A DNA stretch of 64,000 nucleotides from Lantana camara (lineage: Eukaryota; Streptophyta; Magnoliopsida; Lamiales; Verbenaceae). Positions 56,873 through 64,000 of the stretch are shown one piece after another. The first letter of the stretch is position 1, and every line of letters begins with the position of its first letter. The DNA is taken from assembly GCA_037501455.1 (NCBI GenBank), contig CM074860.1:41488501-41552500 (forward strand), in the 5' to 3' direction. The position numbers and the translations under genes are program-made. Under the pieces are notes generated by a model, which did not search any database, was not told the origin of the DNA, and saw nothing but the letters and a program-made list of their open reading frames with translations.

Positions 56873-59800
56873 TGTAGCACCCCGAGCGAAGGGCACCACA
56901 TCCCCCGCACCATAGCCCGACACGTGTAACGAAATGGGAACTCCGCACTCGCACCAAGCCATGGCGAATGGGTGACAAACAAAAACTCACCCTAGCTAGG
57001 CGGTCTAGACCCTAATATAGAGCGCGCAATAAATATAAATCACGGAAGCGATAAATTTCAAATCATACATACTAGCAATTCTCAAATTATGCGTAAAAAT
57101 AAATGAAATACAATACATGTGACTCAAGCTATTCTTAAACAACGACACAAGAACAATCGCCGAGCTCGAACCTCTAAAAGTACTTGCAACTTAAACGAAA
57201 AGAGAGAAAAAAAGAAACAAAAACGAGGGTCAGTCCTAAAGACTGGTGAGGGGGCTAATGCACTCACACGTACGTATACAATAGAGCAGACCATATATCA
57301 ATATGAAAATCCATGAACCGGGGCATGGTGTTTGCATTCTAAATTATTTTAAACCCGTGATAATATGTATAAGGAAAAAGGGGTTAAGGCTGAAGGCCAA
57401 AATCAACCAATTTTATAAATTAGGAAACCACTCCCGTTTCACGAACAATATTCAAAATCGGAATCACAATACTCGGCGAGCACGAGTTTCCAACCTACAC
57501 GCCATTCATCACTGAATCAAAAGCCATAAATGAATCAAAGCTCTAAATCAATCCCACCTTCTTCGTTTGGGCGTGAGGATGGACATCCTCAACCCCGTTC
57601 TCTAGTCAGAAGTTCGGATACGGGGGATCCTACCGGCTCCACCAACGGGGTTACCGTCAGCTAAAAGGAGACCTGACATCCCCTCGACCTCCCGAGGTTA
57701 GGCCAAGTCACCCAAAAATGGAGTCGTGTTGATGAGAGAGCTCGGCGACCCCACGGTCGACCCGAGTATCACATACCACTCCTCCGGGGCCCATTCATAA
57801 GTCAAAAGTCTGAATTTTCAAAATTCTGAATTTTCTGAAAAGCTCGCTATTTCAAAACGTTCACACACACTAACCATTTTCAAATCAAATAAACGAAAAT
57901 AGGCTACCTATGTACATAAAAGTATTTTCAAATGATTTCATAACAAAGGGATCAATTCCCACAAAATACGTACAAACACATATCTAAGTATATATATATA
58001 TACATAGTCAGATGCGGGCTTAAAATACATATAGGGGTTGTAGGTCAGTTAGCTAAAAGAAATAAAACCTCACCTTTCCAACTTAGTGGAGCCTTAAGGA
58101 TATAAAACGGACGCAACCGGACGCCAACGGGACCTCCTTCTTACCAACGGGGCCAAACTCTGAACAAAGGAAACAAAAAATTATAACCTTAGACTCAAAA
58201 TATACCAAATAGATGCTCGGTAAATGCATATGTATGCAAATGATTCATAAAATGCTATGAGATGTTCTTTAGGTTCATTTATGCCATATTCAAAGACATC
58301 GAGTTATGGTTCACATGTTTCACGTTAAATAAAATTATAAACTTCATACAACACTCATAAAACATCATATAACACATTAGGCATGTATGCATTCAAGAAA
58401 AGAAATGAAAAAATATCAAACGAAACAAGGAAATGCCATATTAATTCATGCATGCACGTAAAAAGTCATATAGAGCTTGTTAAGACACATATCATGTATA
58501 AAATCATCGAAGTCACGTAATAACTTCAAAATAAAACATGTAACACATAATTTAAAATGTTAACATATTACTCAAGTCATATAAGAAGCAAGAGAATAAC
58601 ATACCAAACAATTCAATGGAGTAATAATTCATTCATGCATGTTAGAAGGCACTTAGGTCACATAAGAGGACGTGAGAGCATAAATCATAAACGAGCATCT
58701 AAATTAAATCACAAATTCATATTATACAAGGTAACACATATTAAAACATGTTATCAATTCATATAATCTTAAAAGTAGCAAGGAGTTCATTCAAGGTAAA
58801 TAAAGGAAGCATGGATTCAAGTATGCACTTAAGGTACCATATAGAATGTACGAAATCATAACTTGAAAACGAGCATGTAAAACGAGACATAAATTCATAA
58901 CATACAACCTAACACATAATATTACATGTTAACATAATATACGAGTCATAAATGAACCAAAAATAACAAGGAAAGCACACACGAAGCAAGAGAAAAGCAT
59001 GCAGTCACACAGCATGGGGGTCGCGGCCGCTACCATTTTTCTTCATGTTTTGGTCGCGCCCGCGGCCTCCAATTCGAAACTTGGCCCAAATATGGTCGCG
59101 GCCATGACTGAAAATGACCTGAAAATGGTCTTGGTCGCGACCTGAAGCTCCCACAAATCGAAATAAGGCCATTTTGGGGTCGCGGCCTCTACCGGAAAAA
59201 CACATAACACGATCGCTGCCGCGACCCTTCGCGACAGCAGGGGAAAACTGAATTTTCAGGCCAAAAACTTCCACAAAACACCACCCAATCAAGCTATCTT
59301 CGAGGTAACAAGGTAAGGCAAGTATAATATACATCATTCATGCAGGAAAAGCTCAAAACGTGATCAATCAATCCACATATCAAGAGATGAATGAATGAAT
59401 GAAAAATCCCTTTTCTTCCTCATACAAAACCTCAAGTGAACCTCAAAATTCCTAAACCAACATGAAATCTAAGTTCATAAAACTGAAAATGGATGTCTTA
59501 GGTTCACATAAGATGCATCAAATCCAAAGGAAAAGTAAGGAATCAAGCAAATTCATGAAATGGGTCTCAAACCCTTACTATTCACATGTATGATCATATC
59601 TCAAGAAACTCACCATGAAAATCAGCAAACAAGGTGTCAAATTTAAGAAGAGAGGATGGATAATACATTCATAAGCTTACCTTTCAAATTTGAGGTGATT
59701 TGGTGAAGTATTGAGCTCAAAACTTTGAAAATGAATAGTGTTCTTCTTCCTCCGCTTGGTATTTCGGGTTACTAGAGAGAAATGCCCTTTTTCATTCTCT

Positions 59801-60452
59801 TTGCTGATTTGGACCGAAATGAGAGAGTTAGGGGTTGATAGAGGGGTTAACCAAGGTTATCTAGGTTCAAACTTGGGTTAACTTGGTCAAAGAATAAATA
59901 AGTTAGGGCCAAAATGGTAAAAGGTGGCAAATCTGTCACACGGGCTCGGTTCGGACGAAATTCGGGGGTTCAAACGGGCTTAGAAAATTACAAATTTTGA
60001 TTCCTTGGTTTCCTTTCTTTGTTGTGAGTCCAACGCATCTTCCAAAATTCAAATCCGAATTCTCGAGCTCAAGTTATGGCGTCCGGAACCCAAGGCGCGC
60101 TAAACTAGTTAGGCCCTCGAGCCCCTCACAAATCCCGTTTCTAAAAAACGAGCCAAGAACCAAAGTAAACGAACTCTAAAACACGTAACGATCATGAAAA
60201 CACATTCATAACTCACATAATTCACACATACCAAGATTACACAAAAATCGGAATTAAAATCGAACGCATATAAGGCAAAATACACAACACGTAAATGTAA
60301 ACATTTAAAACTCAAGTTATAAGTTAAACAATTTATTTCAAATAATCACATAAGCATTAAAATAACACTTAATTGCGTAATTAAATAATTTAAATGCGCA
60401 TATAACACTCTCGTTACAGCGTACCTGGGAGTCCGAACGATCGGGATGTTAA
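56873..60452 (-). mobile_element. Family G long terminal repeat G6 (3.6 kb)
   Basis: Begins TGTAGCACCCCGAGCG and ends GATCGGGATGTTAA, the last CA being lost relative to G1. Shares GCGAATGGGTGACAAAC, CTAGCTAGGCGGTCTAGACCCT and the promoter hairpin CAGTC-CTAAA-GACTG (57231-57245), with a weak TATA (GTATACGT on minus, near 57270). Contains a GGTCGCGGCC cluster. No primer site is found on its left because it abuts the copia fragment. Confidence 0.8.
59030..59231. repeat. GC repeat/palindrome cluster in G6 (GGTCGCGGCC)
   Basis: About seven GGTCGCG/CGCGACC words in 200 bp: GGTCGCGGCCGCTACC near 59039, GGTCGCGCCCGCGGCC near 59072, GGTCGCGGCC near 59094, the perfect palindrome GGTCGCGACC near 59132, GGTCGCGGCC near 59178 and GCCGCGACC near 59219. 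Arms are less regular than in G4 or G5. Confidence 0.75.
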
Positions 60453-60511
60453 ACTTCCCTCCTTCAAAAGGACCTGAGTCTTGAAATGGCTTCGAAGACA
60501 AACTAAGTCCA
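60453..60511 (-). other. Residual internal region between G6 and G7
   Basis: On minus it includes TTTTGAAGGAAG, a degraded polypurine tract beside G6, and a damaged GGACC..-type hairpin. There is no primer-binding site before G7. All but about 59 bp of internal sequence has been deleted. Confidence 0.6.
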
Positions 60512-61640
60512 TGTAGCACCCCGCACGTGAGGCACCACATCCCCCGCACTAAGGCTCAACACGAGTAACGAAATTGTAAATCCGCACCCGTATCAAACCC
60601 TAGCGAACGGGAGACAAACATAAAAACCTTGCTAAGCCAGGCGGAGCTAGACCCTGCAACGAATACCAATCCACAAAGTAAAAGCATAGCAAAGCCAGAG
60701 TTCAATCATATCAACCATAACCAGAATTGGGCTCTTCAGGCCTCTTTTAAACTCATAATTACAGTCCAATAAAACAATTCAATTATGATTACATAATTAT
60801 TCAAGTTCATGATACCATAGAATCGATACAGACATAAATTCAATACATGAATGAGTGCAAAGACTCTCCTAACCTAACTCAACCAACTTAAAACTCCAAC
60901 ACCTCCGCCTAGCCCGAAACTCCAAAGATCAACCCTGCACACTAAAAAGATTTGGGGAGGGAGAGGGGTCAGTCTCTAGAAGACTGAGTGAGCAGGAGCG
61001 ATACATATATATAAAACATGCACATGCAAGTCATAAATCCCGAGCAAGGTTTTATTTGAATTTAGTTCCCAAAAGGACAAGAAAATAGATAAACAATGCT
61101 CGACTTTTACGACTAATTCATATTAAATTCATTCCATTCATAAATCATACATAAATATAAGGCTCGGCGAGTGAGCGTGCACAACCTCCATCCAAACTCC
61201 GACCGTGTACATAATTATCAGTAATATATTGATTAGGCGATCAGGCAATATATCATAATACACACAGACCATAAATCATAACATAAACTTATGCGTTTGG
61301 GCAATCCGTGTCCCGGCATTCCCGCACGGTGCATAATTCTATCAAAACATATACATAAGAAGAGGCATAAATCCTAACCAACCTTCTTCCTCCGGGTGGT
61401 AGACGGGCTTGCAAGACCCGACCACCTCAATCATAGGCCAATGGGGTTTCATGACTCCCCCAAGGGCACTCAGCTCCCATTCCCCGCTAAACCTCCTAGC
61501 GAGGGCCGGTATCACCGTAGTTTGGTTGGGACTAGTATATGAGATCCCCGTCAGCCCTTGCTTCCTCGGTTAGCCACATATACTAAGTCCCGGGGCCCGT
61601 TCAATAATAAGTTATAAATGTGTCTCGCCAAAACATATCA

Positions 61641-61700
61641 ATTCATAAGTACATAACATAATTCATAAGTACATATCATAATTCATAAGTACATAACATA
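61641..61700. repeat. 20-bp tandem repeat in G7 (three units)
   Basis: ATTCATAAGTACATAACATA occurs three times in a row with one base change in the middle unit. G4 has no such array, so it expanded in G7 only. Confidence 0.9.
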
Positions 61701-62603
61701 ATTCGTAAATACCTTACCGTGTAATTCGGCATATGCTATATACGTACCTCTCCGTGTCATCCTAATCCATAGCTAGCATGAAGACACACGGTTTGGAGCA
61801 TAGCCTCATTACAAAACCATTTTCAAGCTTATATACGCTCATACGTATAATTCAGCAGAATTTACTCGATAACTTCATTTGAAAACCATATATATATATA
61901 TAATCATAAGGTTTTGGCCAAAGCGTTTCACATAAGGGTTGTAGGGTTTGTTACATAGCTAAAACGAAAACCACCCTCACCTTAACCGTGAAGAAACAAG
62001 GATCGAGCACCAAGTGCCTGAACGATCAAAAGCTCTCCACCCTGGAGACAAACTGTACAAAAGACCACAAGACGTGTTCGTGAGACTCAAGACTCTAAAT
62101 GAACCATATATGACGCACGGCAATGCTCAAGCAAGATATGAAGGCATAAGGATCATATTAAGTCATGAAATATTCATGTGCATTATTAAGGCATTTAACT
62201 CATATATCCAAGTCATTCACTCATTCATTCATTATCATTCAATTCATATTCCCAATCAATTTATTTCAAGAACTCAAATAGGGGCATAGAACATGTTCAA
62301 GCTCTTCCATAATGCTACCACATACTTCATATTACATAACATAGCATATATCCAAGGTTTGACAACAAGAAGAAATCCTATGATATGGAAAATAAGTTAT
62401 GCGATTCATAAACGACATATAAACACACATAAACGGCATTACGTAAAAGCATGCCTATAACACATCCAAAAGCCATGAAATTACACCATAATGCTCCCAA
62501 CATATAGCAAAACAAGTTCATAGTTCAACACAAAAGGAGATAAAATCATTAAGGAGGTGAAACAAATCAAAAACCGAAAAGGAAGCAACACGGACTGCAC
62601 AGG

Positions 62604-62731
62604 GGAAGGGACACGGGGGTGTCACCTTCCTTAGCCAAACTGAGCCACGGGCGTAGCTCAGTACAGAGCTGCCCAGAAGGTGTGACACGCCCGTGTCTCA
62701 CTCTTATGAGTAAATGAGACACGGGGGTGTC
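62604..62731. repeat. GC palindrome cluster in G7
   Basis: Four inverted repeats at 62604-62630 (GGAAGG..ACAC-GGGG-GTGT..CCTTCC), 62639-62662 (ACTGAGC.ACG / CGT.GCTCAGT), 62680-62701 (GTGTGACACG / CGTGTCTCAC around CC, one mismatch) and 62718-62731 (GACAC-GGGG-GTGTC). At 2.1 kb from the LTR tip, as in G4, but with different arms and the inverse (GGGG) loop. Confidence 0.85.
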
Positions 62732-64000
62732 ACGGTACAGAATTAAAACCGTTCACAAAGTTAAACCGGCAAAACTGATCCCTTACAAACTCAATCCAAA
62801 AGCATACCAAATGAACTCCAAATGCTCTGAAACTTAATATACAACATATTTGGCATGTTATGAACATTTTTCATTTAGAGTGCAAAGGCTAAATCACACG
62901 TTAAGATCATCGAATCCATGCAACAAAACTGGGTCGCCAAAATCGCACATATGAACCCTAATGATTCTATCATGCCTTGATCAAGTATTTAGGGCTTGAA
63001 TTTGGATCTGAAACTTTGGGGAATGCATGCTAACATACTAAACAACTAATATACATCATATATATGCAAAATGGTACAATTTAAAGCACATTAGGGTGAC
63101 CAACAACCACACATAGGCAACAGCAACAAATCTGTCATGGAGCATGCATAAAAACAGGCCATGTATTTCGGTTTTGAGGCTTCAAATGGAACCAAATACT
63201 TAAAGCATGAATGTTAACATATAGAGCAATAAGTGTACATCAACTCCATGCATTTTCACACGAAATGAAGGCCATTTGATCAAGCAACAATACAATATTT
63301 CTCACAGCAGTTCGAAAACAGGGGAAGTAGTTTGAACATCAAGTTTGAAGCTCCATATCTCATAATTTTATAAAAGGAGCAAGAGGTGAAATCCTCCTAA
63401 CATCATATACTATCAGTTAGGAAAGAAATAAGCCAAGAAACAAGCTCATATACTCATTTACAAGCAAGGAAATCGGCTACACAAGCAAACAAGATCATAA
63501 GAGCAAATTTCCCCAAAAACCCTATTCATGCTCTTAGCCCAAACCCTAACCAAAACTGATCCAAATCATGATGTAAGGAGATGAAATCAAGTATAATAGA
63601 GTAGAGAAGACATAAATATTCATACCTTGAAGATTTGGTGAAAGAAGATGGTGATTTGAGCTCCAAAATCACAAAGGGCCAAGGGTTTCTTCCTTTCTTC
63701 TCTTCTCCCCTCTCTCGATCAGGCTCAGCAGAAATGAGGGAGATATGGTTCGGTTTTTGCTGCTAAAAGGGAGAGGAATGAGTTAACTCTAGGTACAAAA
63801 GTCATGGTTAAGGTATGGTTAGGTTAAGAGGTGTTATGGGGTCCCACCATGAAGACTAGTCAACCAAAAGAAGTTCTTCTTGCACGAGTTGCTCGTTACG
63901 GTTGGATTTCGGAGGTCTTAATGATCTCAAAAAGGTATGAGGCTTGTTCCATTATCTCCGGATCGTCGATACGAAGGCAACGGAGGTGTCGGAATTCGAA

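Larger units (their letters stand above)
60512..64000 (-). mobile_element. Family G long terminal repeat G7, running off the window
   Basis: Begins TGTAGCACCCCGCACGTGAGG and follows G4 closely for about 1.6 kb (for example CCTCTCCGTGTCATCCTAATC and the block before GACGCACGGCAATG), then diverges while keeping the overall order. Promoter hairpin at 60969-60987 with TATA at about 61003-61014. No credible gene; the end is outside the window. Confidence 0.8.

Overview
The window is intergenic DNA from a flowering plant, most likely a repeat-rich one. It is AT-rich and built almost wholly of nested transposable elements. Those recognised are LTR retrotransposons primed by initiator tRNA-Met, a CACTA DNA transposon with a plant Ptta/En/Spm-type gene, and a Ty1/copia element. 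I found no host gene, rRNA, tRNA or CRISPR array. Coordinates come from reading the sequence; identity statements are by eye.

Layout. (1) 1-33844 is an 18.18-kb tandem array. The unit is a 3.6-kb LTR plus a short non-coding internal region of a gypsy-like retrotransposon, called family G here. It lies in minus orientation and a 13.35-kb CACTA element sits inside its internal region. Order: CACTA end (100-1022), G internal and LTR G1 (1023-5847), complete CACTA (5848-19201), G internal and LTR G2 (19202-24032), CACTA cut off at 33844. Each CACTA copy carries the same solo LTR of a related family (S1 9283-12477; S2 27475-30668), so that insertion predates the duplication. (2) 33843-35700 holds a small plus-strand LTR with primer-binding site, then a third G internal region WITHOUT the CACTA (an empty site) and a truncated LTR, G3. 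(3) 35701-37934 is a very young LTR element with almost identical 1-kb LTRs and only about 245 bp between them. (4) 37935-42998 holds LTR G4 with internal sequence on both sides. (5) 42999-52571 is a copia element with decayed gag-pol and a 5' LTR lacking its first third. (6) 52572-64000 is a mosaic: LTR G5, a gypsy gag scrap, a minus-strand copia LTR piece, LTR G6 and LTR G7, which runs off the window.

The most unusual signal is a shared architecture of short inverted repeats. Family G and its relatives carry (a) clusters of perfect or near-perfect GC-rich palindromes in the LTR upstream part, with arm sequences that differ completely between subfamilies; (b) an internal array of 7-11 hairpins of the form GAGAGA-loop-TCTCTC; (c) a hairpin beside the polypurine tract with a constant GAGGAC loop and compensated arms in three different elements; and (d) a CAGTC/GACTG hairpin just downstream of the LTR TATA box. 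The copia element has its own three-hairpin array in its leader and six CACGTG boxes in its promoter.

Likely history: CACTA inserted into a G element, a related LTR element inserted into the CACTA and collapsed to a solo LTR, and unequal recombination between G LTRs then duplicated the block. The copia element and the short LTR element are younger, going by their LTR similarity. Nothing here forms an operon or host pathway. The only near-intact protein-coding units are the CACTA Ptta-type gene (15272-16741) and the copia reverse transcriptase/RNase H part (49248-50591).
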